From CAWHHZ01 sp963829355 (GTDB taxonomy: Bacteria > Acidobacteriota > Thermoanaerobaculia > Gp7-AA8 > JAHWKK01): 64,000 nt of DNA. Shown in pieces: positions 32,068 through 42,363 of this stretch (position 1 is the first letter of the stretch; every line of letters begins with the position of its first letter). A model generated the notes under the pieces. That model saw nothing but the letters and a program-made list of their open reading frames with translations, ran no database searches and was not told where the DNA came from. The translations under genes and the position numbers were made by a program. Location of the stretch: assembly GCA_963829355.1 (NCBI GenBank), contig CAWHHZ010000009.1, positions 124,001 to 188,000 on the forward strand, read 5' to 3'.

Positions 32068-35037
32068 TCAGGCGATCTGACGTCTCGCCAGTTGCGCGAA
32101 GATTCCGTCGAGCTCCATGAGCTCCGCATAAGAGCCGATCTCCTTGATCTCTCCCTGCTCGAGAACGACGATCCGGTCCGCATCGATGATCGTGCTCAGA
32201 CGATGGGCGATCACGATTCGCGTCGCCTGCATTCTGTTCATGCTCTCGGTCACGATCGCCTGCGTCCGGTTGTCGAGCGCGCTCGTCGCCTCGTCGAGGA
32301 AGAGAATCTTCGGCTTGTGCACGATCGACCGCGCGATCAGCAGACGCTGCTTCTGACCTCCGGAGAATCCACCTCCGCCCTCGGCGATATAGGTGTGCAT
32401 GCCCATCGGCATCTCGCGGACGTCGTCGGCGAGACCGACGGCCTCTGCCGCGTGCCACGCGTCTTCGAGGGTGAGCGACGTCGTGCCGATGATGTTTCTG
32501 AACACATCGGTCGGAAGAACGCGTGAGGTCTGGAGGACGACGCCGAGCTGCTGCCGGACCTCGCGAAGATCGAGCGTGTTGAGGTCCTGGCCGTCGTAGT
32601 ACACCGTTCCCTTCTGCGGCTCCTCAAAACCGAGCATCAGGCGCATGGTCGTGGACTTGCCCGATCCGGAGCCGCCGACGAATGCGACGAACTCACCCGG
32701 CTGAATCTTGATCGACACATCCTTCAGAATCCACGGCCCTTCCTCGTCGTACCGGAAGTGAATGTGTGACAGCTCGATCGATCCGGAAAGCTCACCGGGG
32801 TACTGCCTCGTGTCGTCCGTCTCCGCCGGTGTGGAGATGATCGGCTCGAAGCGTTCGTAGGTCGGAACCACCGCCAGGAGTTTCATCGACGCGTCCGCGA
32901 GCGCGAGCATCGCGGTCAGGAAGAGCCCGTATGCCGCTGCGAATGCGATGAAATCACCGGTGGTCAGCGATGCGTCACCCTTCATCTGCAGCATTGCCAG
33001 CAGGTAGAAGATTGCGACGTTTGCAAGAATGGGAAACGACGAGCTGAAGATCGCAACCCAGTTCTGAATCCGCCGGACCTTGAACGCGATCCGCCGCTGT
33101 TCTGCGAAGTCGGCGGCCCACGTCCTGAACGCATGGTTCTCGGCACCGCTCACCCGGATCTTCGCGACGCCGCTGATCAACTGGAGAACGAGACCGCTGA
33201 TCTTTCCGTTGAGTTTCTGTCGCTGGCGCTGATACCTGAGCTGGGCGAAGTTCGCACCGGTCGTGAACAGAATGAACACGAGAGTGAGACCGACCGCCAG
33301 CAGGGCGAGCTTGAAGCTGTATCCAAACAGCATTCCGAGATAGAACACCCCGGTGATCGTCCCGAGAATTGATGCGACGGCAGCTCCGGCCAGCAGGTCG
33401 CGGATCTCACTCACGCCCCCGGCCCTGTCGGCGAGATCACCGGCGCTGTAGCGTCCGAAGAAGGTCATCGGCAGGTTCAGCAATCGGTCCCAGACCGCGG
33501 ACTGGATCGAATACTCCATCCGGCCCTGGATACGAATCACCGAGATACTCTGGACCAGCCTGAACGCGGTCGAGACGAGAGCCGCGACGACGAGTGCTAT
33601 GGCAAACTGGAACAGAAGAAACTTCTCAGCCTGCGGGATCGCGACGTCGAAGACCTGTCCCGTCGCATACGGCACGAGCATACCGAGGATACCGATCGCG
33701 ATGCCGGCGAGGGCGACGAACGCGAGATCGCGATGGACGCCGTGCGCACCGAATTTCAGGAGATCCGCCGGAGTGAGCTTTCCATCCGGGAACGAACGAT
33801 AAAACGTAAATCCGAACGGTTTGAGAAGTGCTGCAATCTTCTGCGTGACCCGTCGTTCCTTGCCGTCCCGCGGGTCGTACATCCGGTAGCTCCGGGGCCC
33901 GTCGGGAAGAAGTGCGACCGGGGTCGAAGACTCGTCGAGAATACCGAACAGCGGCCCCTGATCCTTTCGCCACCAGTCTTCTCTGAATGCGATCTGTCTT
34001 GTCCGGAACCGGGACGCTTTCGCGATCTCCGCGAGCCGGTCGGAGATCGTCGCCTTCTCCTTCGGTGCAGGGTGTCGGCGGACGTCGATGGAGAGAGCCT
34101 TGCCCATTCGTTCGGCAACGCGAAAGACGGCCTCCACATCGTCAGTCGCCTCGGCGACCAGCGGAGCCTGCCCCTCGATTCCCGCATCGAGTACCGACGC
34201 GAGATCGAGAATGGCACGCTCACCTGCCTCGTCGGCGAACTCCGATTTCGAGCGCAGCCGGTTGAACTCATCGACGGTCGCGAGCTTCTTGTTCAGGAAC
34301 TGACACTGGCAGAGAGCTTCGTGGAACATCTCGAGGCCCCACCAGATGGAAGGTCGGGGAAGGACCGAGCGCGTCGGCCACGCCTTGAGAGTGATCGTCT
34401 CTCCCATCGAAGTCGAACCGATCCATGAGTCCGGTGTGATCGGAAAGAAGACACGCAATCCGCTCAGGATCAGTTGCTCGAGACCGACGTACAGGAGGTC
34501 GCCTCCCTTTGCCTCGACCCAGATGACACCCTTTGCAGACCTCGCCTGCTGATTCGGCTCGAGCTCGACGGTCTCATCCGGCCGCAGGCCGTGATCGAAG
34601 AATGGACGCGGAGCGATGTCGCTCGTGAGACCCTGCGACATCTTTTCGATCCATCTGTCGACGAGTGCCGCCACCTCTTCATTGAGCGCCGGCGCCATGC
34701 CGATACTGTGGAACTGCGCCTGAGTGAGCCGGTGGACTTTCGTGCCGACCTTGCCGACCGCGAGGAATCCGGAATCGAGACCGTACTTGGCCAGATCCAT
34801 ACCGAAGAGCACGCTTCCATCGTCGAATGTCGCGAAGTGGTTCCGCGCGCCGGCCGGCTCGCCATCCTCGACCGAAACCGTGAAGAGCTCGATACGTCCC
34901 TCCTCGACGAACCAGATCGAGTTCTTGTCGTCGAGAAGGAAGGGGGAGGTTCCGCTGACCGCAATCTCCACGCCCTCCTCGCGAATCCTGAGAAGGAGTT
35001 GTTCGTAGCTGTCGTTCAAAAGCGCCGCCGTGCTCAT
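32068..35037 (-). CDS. NHLM-type bacteriocin/RiPP ABC transporter, permease-ATPase subunit without peptidase
   Basis: This 989-residue protein matches the second transporter of NHLM clusters. A long N-terminal extension (about 400 residues, starting with a cupin/cNMP-like sensor region) is followed by a six-helix ABC exporter membrane domain (about 430-700). The ATPase domain has Walker A GGSGSGKST, signature FSGGQKQR and Walker B ILFLDEATSALD. It likely forms a heterodimeric exporter with the C39-bearing subunit, whose gene ends 3 bases upstream. The HExxH gene follows after 7 bases. Confidence 0.95.
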   Translation of the reverse strand: MSTAALLNDSYEQLLLRIREEGVEIAVSGTSPFLLDDKNSIWFVEEGRIELFTVSVEDGEPAGARNHFATFDDGSVLFGMDLAKYGLDSGFLAVGKVGTKVHRLTQAQFHSIGMAPALNEEVAALVDRWIEKMSQGLTSDIAPRPFFDHGLRPDETVELEPNQQARSAKGVIWVEAKGGDLLYVGLEQLILSGLRVFFPITPDSWIGSTSMGETITLKAWPTRSVLPRPSIWWGLEMFHEALCQCQFLNKKLATVDEFNRLRSKSEFADEAGERAILDLASVLDAGIEGQAPLVAEATDDVEAVFRVAERMGKALSIDVRRHPAPKEKATISDRLAEIAKASRFRTRQIAFREDWWRKDQGPLFGILDESSTPVALLPDGPRSYRMYDPRDGKERRVTQKIAALLKPFGFTFYRSFPDGKLTPADLLKFGAHGVHRDLAFVALAGIAIGILGMLVPYATGQVFDVAIPQAEKFLLFQFAIALVVAALVSTAFRLVQSISVIRIQGRMEYSIQSAVWDRLLNLPMTFFGRYSAGDLADRAGGVSEIRDLLAGAAVASILGTITGVFYLGMLFGYSFKLALLAVGLTLVFILFTTGANFAQLRYQRQRQKLNGKISGLVLQLISGVAKIRVSGAENHAFRTWAADFAEQRRIAFKVRRIQNWVAIFSSSFPILANVAIFYLLAMLQMKGDASLTTGDFIAFAAAYGLFLTAMLALADASMKLLAVVPTYERFEPIISTPAETDDTRQYPGELSGSIELSHIHFRYDEEGPWILKDVSIKIQPGEFVAFVGGSGSGKSTTMRLMLGFEEPQKGTVYYDGQDLNTLDLREVRQQLGVVLQTSRVLPTDVFRNIIGTTSLTLEDAWHAAEAVGLADDVREMPMGMHTYIAEGGGGFSGGQKQRLLIARSIVHKPKILFLDEATSALDNRTQAIVTESMNRMQATRIVIAHRLSTIIDADRIVVLEQGEIKEIGSYAELMELDGIFAQLARRQIA

Positions 35038-35040
35038 CTC

Positions 35041-37224
35041 TTACTCCTTGATCAGTGTTGCGTAGGGACCCGGGCCGTCCTTCATCTCTTCATGAACGCC
35101 ACGTTGAACGATTTTTCCCTTCTGAAGAACGACGATCTCGTCAGCGTCGCGGATCGTGCTCAGCCTGTGCGCGACGATGATGCACGTGCAGCCACGCCGT
35201 CTCAGCGCATCGTCGATCCTCGCCTCGGTGGTCGGATCGAGTGCACTCGTCGCCTCGTCCAGAATCAGGATCGTCGGATCACCCACCAGGGCACGGGCAA
35301 TCTCCACACGCTGCCGCTGCCCGCCGCTGAAGTTCGTTCCGCCTTCCTCGACAGTCGACTTGTACGCTCCGTCTCTGGTCTCGATCACCTCAGCGATCGC
35401 TGCATCGCGAGCGGCCGTCGTGATCCGGGTGTCGGGCGTCGTGGTGTCCCACATCGAGATGTTGTCCCGCACGGTTCCGCTGAAGAGGAAGATGTCCTGG
35501 TCGACTGCACCGAGTGAGTTGGCGATCAGCTTCGGAGGCAGTTTGGTCCGGTCGACACCGTCGAAGAGAATCTCTCCACTCCACGGTTCGTAGAGCCCCG
35601 CAATCAGTTTGGAGACGGTCGATTTGCCTGAGCCGGAGCCTCCGACGAGCGCCACACGCTGTCCAGGCTTGACCTTGAGATTGAAGTCCTCGATCAGAGG
35701 TTTCTCGAGCGGGTTGTAGCCGAACGTGACGTTCCGGAGCTCGACTTCTCCGCTGAGCTTGAGGACACGAGGGACGAGACTCTCGTCGATCTCGCGGGTA
35801 TAGCTCTTGTCCTGCGGGTACTCGAGCACGTCGTCGAGCCGGTTCATGTCCGCTTCGAGCTCCTGGAGACTCGAACCGAACAGGACGAGCTTGTTGAGCG
35901 GCATCACGAAGCTCGCCGCCAGAGTCTGATACGCGACGAGCATACCGACGGTCAGCTCGCCATCGATGACCTTGGAGCCTCCGAGAAGAAGAATGGCAGC
36001 CGTGATCATCGTGCTGACGAGCATCGGAACCGCGTTCATCAGCTCCGACATCTTCGCGAGGTCCTGCTCCGCGGTCATCGCCTTCGCCTGATAACCGGCC
36101 CAGCGGCCGAAGAACTCAGGCTCAGAGCCGGTCGCCTTGAGCGTCTCCATCATCTGGAGACCACCCATCGCGGTACCGATCAGCTTTCCCTGATCCTGCC
36201 GCAATCTGAAGCTCGCATCGGTGCGCTTCCTCGCCGCCATCCGAACCGCAAACAGGTTCACCATCGCGAGCGCGATCACGACAATCGTCAGTTGCACGTC
36301 GTAGATCAGCATCAGGACGCCGTAGAAGACGATCATGATCGTGTCGAGAACGGTCGTCGCCAGACGTCCCGAGATCAACTGGGCGACCTTGTCGTTGATC
36401 AGAACGCGGGAGCCGATCTCGCCCGCGAATCTCTGTGAGAAGTAAGAGACCGGCAGTCGCAGAATGTGCTGAAAGAACCGTCCGGCCTCGACGATCGCGA
36501 GCTTCGTCTCCATACGCAGGAGGAAGTACTGCTGCAGATGAGTCAGGACCATTCGAGCGATTGCCGTCAGGATCATTCCCATGATCAGCGGCCGAACGAT
36601 GTAGCCCCGGGCGCTGACGAGGAACTCGTCGATGTAGATCCTCGCAAACGCCGGAACGATCAAGCCCGGGATGACGAGGAACAGACCGCAGAGAACGGCG
36701 AATGCCAGCGCCGCTTCCGAACCAGCGAGCCGGCGGCGGAGAGCCGGAATCATTCTGGACTTGTCACCGCCCGGTTCGAACTTCTCGCCCTTCTCGAAGG
36801 TCAGAACGACGCCGGAGAAGGATCCGTCCAGCTCGTCGAGCGTCACCGTACGGGGGCCGGTCGCCGGGTCGTTCAGGTAGACCTTCCCCCGCTTGTATCC
36901 CTCGAGCACGAGGAAGTGATTGAAGTTCCAGAACAGGATCATCGGGAACTTCTGCTTCCACAGTCCTCCGAGATCCTGTTTGTACCCCTTCGCCTCCAGC
37001 CCGTACCGTCGCGCGGCCTTGAGCACATTGCTCGCCTTGCTGCCGTCACGGGACACACCACACTCGATCCGCAGCTCTTCGAGCGGCACGAACTTGCCGT
37101 GGTGCGCAAGAATGATGGCGAGCGCAGCCGCGCCGCACTCGACGGCTTCCATCTGGATGACGGTCGGAGTCTTGACTCTCGTGCTGATTTTTGGCGGGGT
37201 TACCGCCTGAGTTTCATCCGCCAT
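35041..37224 (-). CDS. NHLM-type ABC transporter with N-terminal C39 leader peptidase
   Basis: This 727-residue exporter has a C39 Cys-protease domain (residues 1-150; Cys30 in MEAVECGAAALAIILAHHG, His in WNFNHFLVLEGY, Asp in YLNDPATG) that cleaves after double-Gly motifs. Six membrane helices and an ATPase domain follow (Walker A GGSGSGKST, signature FSGGQRQR, ILILDEATSALD). The precursors' ...VAGG motif at residues 81-84 is the expected cleavage site. Genes on both sides are 3 bases away, so this belongs to a single operon with HlyD and the second transporter. Confidence 0.96.
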   Translation of the reverse strand: MADETQAVTPPKISTRVKTPTVIQMEAVECGAAALAIILAHHGKFVPLEELRIECGVSRDGSKASNVLKAARRYGLEAKGYKQDLGGLWKQKFPMILFWNFNHFLVLEGYKRGKVYLNDPATGPRTVTLDELDGSFSGVVLTFEKGEKFEPGGDKSRMIPALRRRLAGSEAALAFAVLCGLFLVIPGLIVPAFARIYIDEFLVSARGYIVRPLIMGMILTAIARMVLTHLQQYFLLRMETKLAIVEAGRFFQHILRLPVSYFSQRFAGEIGSRVLINDKVAQLISGRLATTVLDTIMIVFYGVLMLIYDVQLTIVVIALAMVNLFAVRMAARKRTDASFRLRQDQGKLIGTAMGGLQMMETLKATGSEPEFFGRWAGYQAKAMTAEQDLAKMSELMNAVPMLVSTMITAAILLLGGSKVIDGELTVGMLVAYQTLAASFVMPLNKLVLFGSSLQELEADMNRLDDVLEYPQDKSYTREIDESLVPRVLKLSGEVELRNVTFGYNPLEKPLIEDFNLKVKPGQRVALVGGSGSGKSTVSKLIAGLYEPWSGEILFDGVDRTKLPPKLIANSLGAVDQDIFLFSGTVRDNISMWDTTTPDTRITTAARDAAIAEVIETRDGAYKSTVEEGGTNFSGGQRQRVEIARALVGDPTILILDEATSALDPTTEARIDDALRRRGCTCIIVAHRLSTIRDADEIVVLQKGKIVQRGVHEEMKDGPGPYATLIKE

Positions 37225-37227
37225 CGC

Positions 37228-38340
37228 TCACATCCCCATGGCACTGCGGAAGATCGGCAGCACATACGACACGGGCCGCTTCTCTTCCACGACAATTGAA
37301 GCGTTCACCAGCGTTCCGCTGAAAATCTCGACTGGCGGACCTTCCGATGAGGACCATTCGAAACCGCTCGGGGTGTCTGGCGACTTGATCAGTTCCACCT
37401 GTACTTCGATCGGCGCGCCCGACCCCGAAAGTTGCTCCACCAGGGACTGGTTGCGCAGAACACGGCGGAGCCCCTCCGGTGTCACCGGAAACTCGGAGAC
37501 GTCGCTCACCCGCGCCAGCATGAATCCGTACTCTTCGCGCTTGACCGTCGATGGGGAGACCCTCACGGCCATCCCCTCCTTGATCTTCTTTCCTTCTGCC
37601 GCCGGCACGTAGACCATTGCCTGCAGCGCCGCAGTCGATTCCTCGAGCGTGAAGAGCCGCTCACCCGGTGCGATCAACTGTCCTGAATCCGCGATCAGCT
37701 CGATCACTCTTCCCGAGTACGGCGTCACGACACGTGAGGACTCCCGCAGGCGGTTCTCCAGCTCCTCGATCGTGCGCTGCAGCTCGCTGATCTGATTCTG
37801 ACGTGCCGCTTCTCCCCTGCGGAGCCCCGAGAGCTGCTCCTGGGTTGCCATCAGAGCGCTGCGAGTCAGCAGTCCCCGCTCGACCAGTGATCTCTGGGAA
37901 GCGATCTTTTCCTGAAGCGCCCGCTCGAGCCCCTCGGTGGAGAGGCTCATCTGCTGCCTCTCCAGATCGGCCAGAAGAGCGCGCTGGTTCTGGATCCGCA
38001 GCAGAAGATCCTCCTGCCCGACACGCGCGACTTCCTGACCAGCCTCGATCTGGTCACCGGCCCGCACGAGGATTTCGGTGACACGTCCGCTCGTGCTCGA
38101 CGTGACGGCGAGAACCGAGCTTCCTCTCAGGAGAAGACCAGTCCCCTCGACCTTGATCGAGATACTCCCGAAGAAGCCCCACAACACGACCAGCACGAGC
38201 ACGACTCCCATCGCCAGCAGGGCCAGCCAGCCAGCGGGAGAGGTCACCTGCATGAGCGTGTCGAGCCGCTCCGGTGAGGCGAGTTTCTCCAGAGCCGCCT
38301 TCCTGAACATATTCTGCCGTCGTTCTGCTGCTGTAACCAT
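37228..38340 (-). CDS. NHLM-type secretion adaptor (HlyD family)
   Basis: This 370-residue periplasmic adaptor has one membrane helix (about 38-62), a lipoyl-like domain split by a coiled-coil hairpin (about 100-210, with repeated Leu/Gln/Arg-rich helices) and a beta-barrel domain. Motifs are GRVTEILVRAGDQIEAGQ and SGRVIELIADSGQLIAPGE. It should link the inner-membrane ABC exporter to a TolC-like outer-membrane channel. It lies between the TolC-like genes and the C39 transporter with gaps of 8 and 3 bases. Confidence 0.94.
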   Translation of the reverse strand: MVTAAERRQNMFRKAALEKLASPERLDTLMQVTSPAGWLALLAMGVVLVLVVLWGFFGSISIKVEGTGLLLRGSSVLAVTSSTSGRVTEILVRAGDQIEAGQEVARVGQEDLLLRIQNQRALLADLERQQMSLSTEGLERALQEKIASQRSLVERGLLTRSALMATQEQLSGLRRGEAARQNQISELQRTIEELENRLRESSRVVTPYSGRVIELIADSGQLIAPGERLFTLEESTAALQAMVYVPAAEGKKIKEGMAVRVSPSTVKREEYGFMLARVSDVSEFPVTPEGLRRVLRNQSLVEQLSGSGAPIEVQVELIKSPDTPSGFEWSSSEGPPVEIFSGTLVNASIVVEEKRPVSYVLPIFRSAMGM

Positions 38341-38348
38341 GGCTCCTC

Positions 38349-40304
38349 CTAAGTGGGGTTTCCGGGAAGTGATCGCAATTGGTCGTAGAGATCCAGACGG
38401 TCCTCGGTGCGCATCACGAGGGTTCCGGTCGCGAACCGGAACTGGGCGAGGACCGAGGCATAAATTCGATTCAAATCGATCAGTTGCAGCCGCGCGTTCG
38501 TCAACTGAAACTCAGTGAGCGTCACATCGATGGTGGTCGCCTGTCCGAGTCGAAGCTTCTCGACCTCATATCCGAGCGATTCCTCGAAACGGTCCACGAC
38601 TTCTCTCTGCTCCATGACGGCGCGGGACGCCTCGGCGAGCGAGCCTTTGAGCGATACGACCCGATCGACGATCACGCGGGTCTGATCGCGCGAGCTGATG
38701 ATCGCTGATTCCTCCAGAGCCCGGCTCTGGACGAACTGTCCCTTCAGGAGTTTCTTCTCGAAGGGGTGATCGAACGACAAGGTGGCCGTCACGCTCGGCC
38801 CGAGCCAGTCGCCACCGAACGCCTCTCCGAAGCCGTCTCCGTAACTGAAATTCTGTGTATAGCTGGTCATACCGGCGAAGATGTTCAGGTCGATCCGGTC
38901 CCTGATGTTTTCCTTCGCGGCCTCGCGGAGGATCCGCGCGCTGAGAGCCCTGTTCTGGGCTGCTCCGATCTCGGCGCGTGCTGAGAGGGCAAGATTGATC
39001 AGAGCCTGGGTGGAGAGCGACTCGATCAGGGCGGCATCGATCACTTCAGGGAACTGATCGTCGATCACCGGCAGCCCGAACGGAGTCGTCACGTCGTAGC
39101 CGATCTCCCGGGCGAGATCGATTCTGGAATTGATCGCGAGCCGCCGGGCCGCCACGAGATCGAGCTCGCTCTGCGCGAGTCGGGCGCGGACCTGATCCAC
39201 ATCCACCTCCGCAATCTCGTACGCATCTGCCAGGGCGCCTGCCACTCCGAGCAGATCCTCGTTCCGATCGACCGAGCGTTTTCTCAGTTCGAGCGCCTGC
39301 TGGTTCGCCAGCGCATTCCAGTAGAGGAGCGAGGTCGAAAGGAGCTGAGTCTCCGCGACCGCCTCGACATCGTCGTTCGACGCTGCGAGACTCGCTGCGG
39401 CCGCCCTCTCGTTCGCCGTCACGACCCGGTACCCACCGCCCCGCCCCATCGGTACCGTCAGATCGAAACCGGCAGCCAGTATGATCTCCTTCGGGTTTGC
39501 CGCCCCTCCGAAGCGAGGGTCGCCCGGCTTTCCGAGAAACCGCTGCTCATTCGTCTGCGCCGCGATGGCCGGGGTAAACAACCACCCGTTCCGAAACGGT
39601 TTGCGCACACCCAGACCGAGACTGAAATCGATCGTTTCGCGCTCTTCCGGAACGAGTCCGATCCGGCGGAGACTATCCCTCAAAGAGTGCGCAACCTGAT
39701 TCAGCTTCAGGATCTGCGCTTCGAGTTGCGCCCGCGCGAGCTCACTCGAGTCGCTCCTCAGCCGCTCGATCAGCGCGAGCAACTCGGGATCGAGCTCGAC
39801 TCCGACGAATGTCTCGAGGATGTCACCGAATGTGCTCGGATCCTGCTCAGTCTCCTTCGTGCAGCGGATGATCGTCTCCTCACCGGTGACCGGATCGACG
39901 ATGACGATCTCGAGGTCCGGTCCGAACTCATCCGTACACGGGATGATTCCGGAGTACTCGTTGTCGTCGAGAGTTTTCTGAAGATCGTCCGCGATGCGCT
40001 GGGTCGTGATGGCGAGATCCCGCAGCAGGTCCCTGCGGCTGGTTTCGAACGCGTTCCCCTGGCGGGTGAGAGCGCCGACCTCGTACGACCCGCTGAACAG
40101 GACGGTCGCGGCCGGGTCGAAGTTGCCCTGCGCCTCGAGCACCAGACCCTCCCGCAGATCGATGTTCCGCGTTGCAATCTCGATCGCCGGATCGTGCAGC
40201 AGTGTCTCCTGCAGAGAGTCCCTGTAGCTGAGCTGTTGCGCTCCGAGAGGGAGGCTGATCAGCAGCAGGATCAGGGATCGGATCAATAGGATCTGAATTC
40301 TCAT
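38349..40304 (-). CDS. large TolC-like outer-membrane efflux protein (copy 1)
   Basis: This 651-residue protein has a signal peptide (ending near LPLGAQ) and the TolC pattern of long amphipathic helices rich in Ala/Leu/Arg/Glu in two repeats. Typical elements are TPFGLPVIDDQFP, LARARLAQSELDL-like helices and the C-terminal LRLGQATTIDVTLTEFQLTNA. At 651 residues it is about 200 longer than usual TolC proteins; the extra region lies in the N-terminal third (residues about 70-220, with two Cys). It is a tandem paralogue of the next gene. Role: outer-membrane exit channel for the lanthipeptide exporter. Confidence 0.9.
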   Translation of the reverse strand: MRIQILLIRSLILLLISLPLGAQQLSYRDSLQETLLHDPAIEIATRNIDLREGLVLEAQGNFDPAATVLFSGSYEVGALTRQGNAFETSRRDLLRDLAITTQRIADDLQKTLDDNEYSGIIPCTDEFGPDLEIVIVDPVTGEETIIRCTKETEQDPSTFGDILETFVGVELDPELLALIERLRSDSSELARAQLEAQILKLNQVAHSLRDSLRRIGLVPEERETIDFSLGLGVRKPFRNGWLFTPAIAAQTNEQRFLGKPGDPRFGGAANPKEIILAAGFDLTVPMGRGGGYRVVTANERAAAASLAASNDDVEAVAETQLLSTSLLYWNALANQQALELRKRSVDRNEDLLGVAGALADAYEIAEVDVDQVRARLAQSELDLVAARRLAINSRIDLAREIGYDVTTPFGLPVIDDQFPEVIDAALIESLSTQALINLALSARAEIGAAQNRALSARILREAAKENIRDRIDLNIFAGMTSYTQNFSYGDGFGEAFGGDWLGPSVTATLSFDHPFEKKLLKGQFVQSRALEESAIISSRDQTRVIVDRVVSLKGSLAEASRAVMEQREVVDRFEESLGYEVEKLRLGQATTIDVTLTEFQLTNARLQLIDLNRIYASVLAQFRFATGTLVMRTEDRLDLYDQLRSLPGNPT

Positions 40305-40323
40305 TCGCTCAGTCAGCCGCCGT

Positions 40324-42273
40324 TCAATTGCGGATGCCTGCCGGCAGTGTCATCAGGTTCGCCCGGTCCACCAGATAGCCCTCTTGATCCAGCTCGACGA
40401 GCGTTCCGGTAGCAAACCTGAGCCGGCTGAGAAGAACGGCGTAATCGTAACGAGCCGACACATGCTGGAGCGCCACCTGCGTGAGACTCTGCTCGGTCAG
40501 AAGCACATCGATGAGGGTCGAGCTGCCGAGTTGCAGCTTTTCGATCTCCGCCTGCAAAAGCCCATCGTACAGATCGAGAAGGGTCTGGCTCTGCCGGACC
40601 TGCTCGGCGGCCAGATCGAGGTCGAGAAGCAGAGTCACGATCTCGGCCTGGGTGACTCGACGAAGATCACGACTACCGATCATCTGCCTGCGGTGCAGAG
40701 CCTGTTGCTGGAGATAGCGGCCGTTCCAGAGGTCATTCCGGAACGGTTTTTCAAACGTCAGATCGACTGAAAAGCTCGGCCCCGACCAGTTGTCCACCGT
40801 ATGACGAAAGCCATCCTCGAAACTCCATGCCTGTCCGATCGCCAGGTACCAGGTCTTCAGATCAGCATCGAGAAGCGGACGCCGGTCGAGATTTGCGGCT
40901 TCGAGAAGGATTTCGCGACTTTTCACCAACTGGTCGGATGCCCGGAAGTCTGCGCGGTTCGCTTCCGCCAGAATACGGGCCGCGGCAAAATCTGCCGGCC
41001 TGATCTCTTCCCGGGCCGGAGGTTCCGGGAAGGCCGTCACGGCGACCGGGATGTCTTCCGGACCAGTCACTTCCAGTCCCATCACCCGTGCGAGCTCGAC
41101 CCGCTGCTCATAGAGGCTCCGGGCGGCACCGCGCACGGACACTCCGGATGCAGAGGAGCTTGCCCTGACCCTGTTCATCTCGGTCCGCGGCAACTCGTCA
41201 CCATCGACGAGCGCCGAGGTCAGATCGGAGATGCGCACCTGGAGTTTCTCGGACTGCTCGAGTGCCGCGAGACGCTCCTGAGCCGCAACGAGATTCCAGT
41301 ATGCGAGTGCGGTCGTCAGAGCAGTGACCGATGCAGAATGGACCGAGGCCAGATTCGAGGCATCGAGGTCCGAGATGGCCGCCCTCTCCCCCGCGGTCGT
41401 CGATTTGTATCCACCACCACGGAGAAGCGGGAGACTCAGCCCGATTGTGCCCTTTGCCGTATAGCGATCCTGGATGCCAGGTCCGCCCAGCTCGGAGGTC
41501 TTCTCCGATTTACCGATCCAGGCCACACCGCTCCCCGTGTAATCGAACGTCGTGGTCGCGCGAACGCCGACCCGGAACAGCTTGTCGAGCCCGAGGGTCA
41601 GAGTGCCGTTGAACTGCTCCTCAACCGATGCGATCAGACCGAGCTTGCGCAGGCGCTCAGATTCGGTGGTGATCTGTTCATCGAGCGTCGCGAGTGTTGC
41701 TTCGAGGTCGGTGATGCTGCCGGTCAGATACTGGTCGCGAAGATCGACGAACTTGTCTCGCTGCTCCCCTTCCGAACGGGCGATCAGCGCATTGAGCAGC
41801 TCGAGCTGGAACTGGATCTGTTTCGCATCCGGGTCTTCGATGTCAATGAACGGATTCTCCGGATCGATCTCACGCAAGGCATCGAGGAGCGCCGCTGTGG
41901 AGTCCCGATCTTCGACGAATGTCTCGAGCTGGTCACGAATCGCCTGGCGCCTGCTCTCCTGACCCTCTTTCGCGCCCCGTCCGAGCTCGGTCTGCTGGTA
42001 GGTGAAGTCGAGAGAGCCGAACATCGTCGGATCGAACAGCCCCTGCTCCTCCAGCACTCGTCCCTGCTGAAGATCGACACCGGTCCTGTCCAGAGCGAGA
42101 GCCGGCGCCGATCGCAATGCAATCTCCACCGCGTCGGTAATTTCGAGCTCCGGTGCGGCGAGTCGTCCCGCTGACCAGATCTCCTCGTCAGACACGGGTT
42201 CCTGCGCACATATCGCGGACGTGACGACCAGTGCAGCCATAGCGCCGCAACAGATACCCCAAAGGCTCTTCAC
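40324..42273 (-). CDS. large TolC-like outer-membrane efflux protein (copy 2)
   Basis: This protein of about 649 residues has a signal peptide. The GTG at 42273 is chosen because GGGGGA stands seven bases upstream and the product begins with a good signal (SLWGICCGAMAALVV...ICAQ). The body has the same oversized TolC layout as copy 1, including the C-terminal LQLGSSTLIDVLLTEQSLTQ and RFATGTLVELDQ. The two copies share endings (RFATGTLV) but have diverged widely. Two non-identical TolC-like proteins could form hetero-oligomers or serve two exporters; this is inference. Confidence 0.9.
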   Translation of the reverse strand: MKSLWGICCGAMAALVVTSAICAQEPVSDEEIWSAGRLAAPELEITDAVEIALRSAPALALDRTGVDLQQGRVLEEQGLFDPTMFGSLDFTYQQTELGRGAKEGQESRRQAIRDQLETFVEDRDSTAALLDALREIDPENPFIDIEDPDAKQIQFQLELLNALIARSEGEQRDKFVDLRDQYLTGSITDLEATLATLDEQITTESERLRKLGLIASVEEQFNGTLTLGLDKLFRVGVRATTTFDYTGSGVAWIGKSEKTSELGGPGIQDRYTAKGTIGLSLPLLRGGGYKSTTAGERAAISDLDASNLASVHSASVTALTTALAYWNLVAAQERLAALEQSEKLQVRISDLTSALVDGDELPRTEMNRVRASSSASGVSVRGAARSLYEQRVELARVMGLEVTGPEDIPVAVTAFPEPPAREEIRPADFAAARILAEANRADFRASDQLVKSREILLEAANLDRRPLLDADLKTWYLAIGQAWSFEDGFRHTVDNWSGPSFSVDLTFEKPFRNDLWNGRYLQQQALHRRQMIGSRDLRRVTQAEIVTLLLDLDLAAEQVRQSQTLLDLYDGLLQAEIEKLQLGSSTLIDVLLTEQSLTQVALQHVSARYDYAVLLSRLRFATGTLVELDQEGYLVDRANLMTLPAGIRN

Positions 42274-42363
42274 CTGAAGTTCCCCCGATTCGATTTTTGA
42301 GTGTTCGACCGATTGTTGACGAAATGCCATTCTAACGCGAGTGAGCCACAATACAGAAAATGC

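Noticed and set aside
30903..32120. Open frame of 405 codons opposite the HExxH gene
   Set aside because: Antisense shadow. The minus-strand gene has the zinc motif, a 7-base link to the ABC gene and better residue composition.
40801..42174. Open frame of 457 codons on the plus strand opposite the second TolC-like gene
   Set aside because: It is antisense to a well-supported TolC-like protein and has no recognisable domains.
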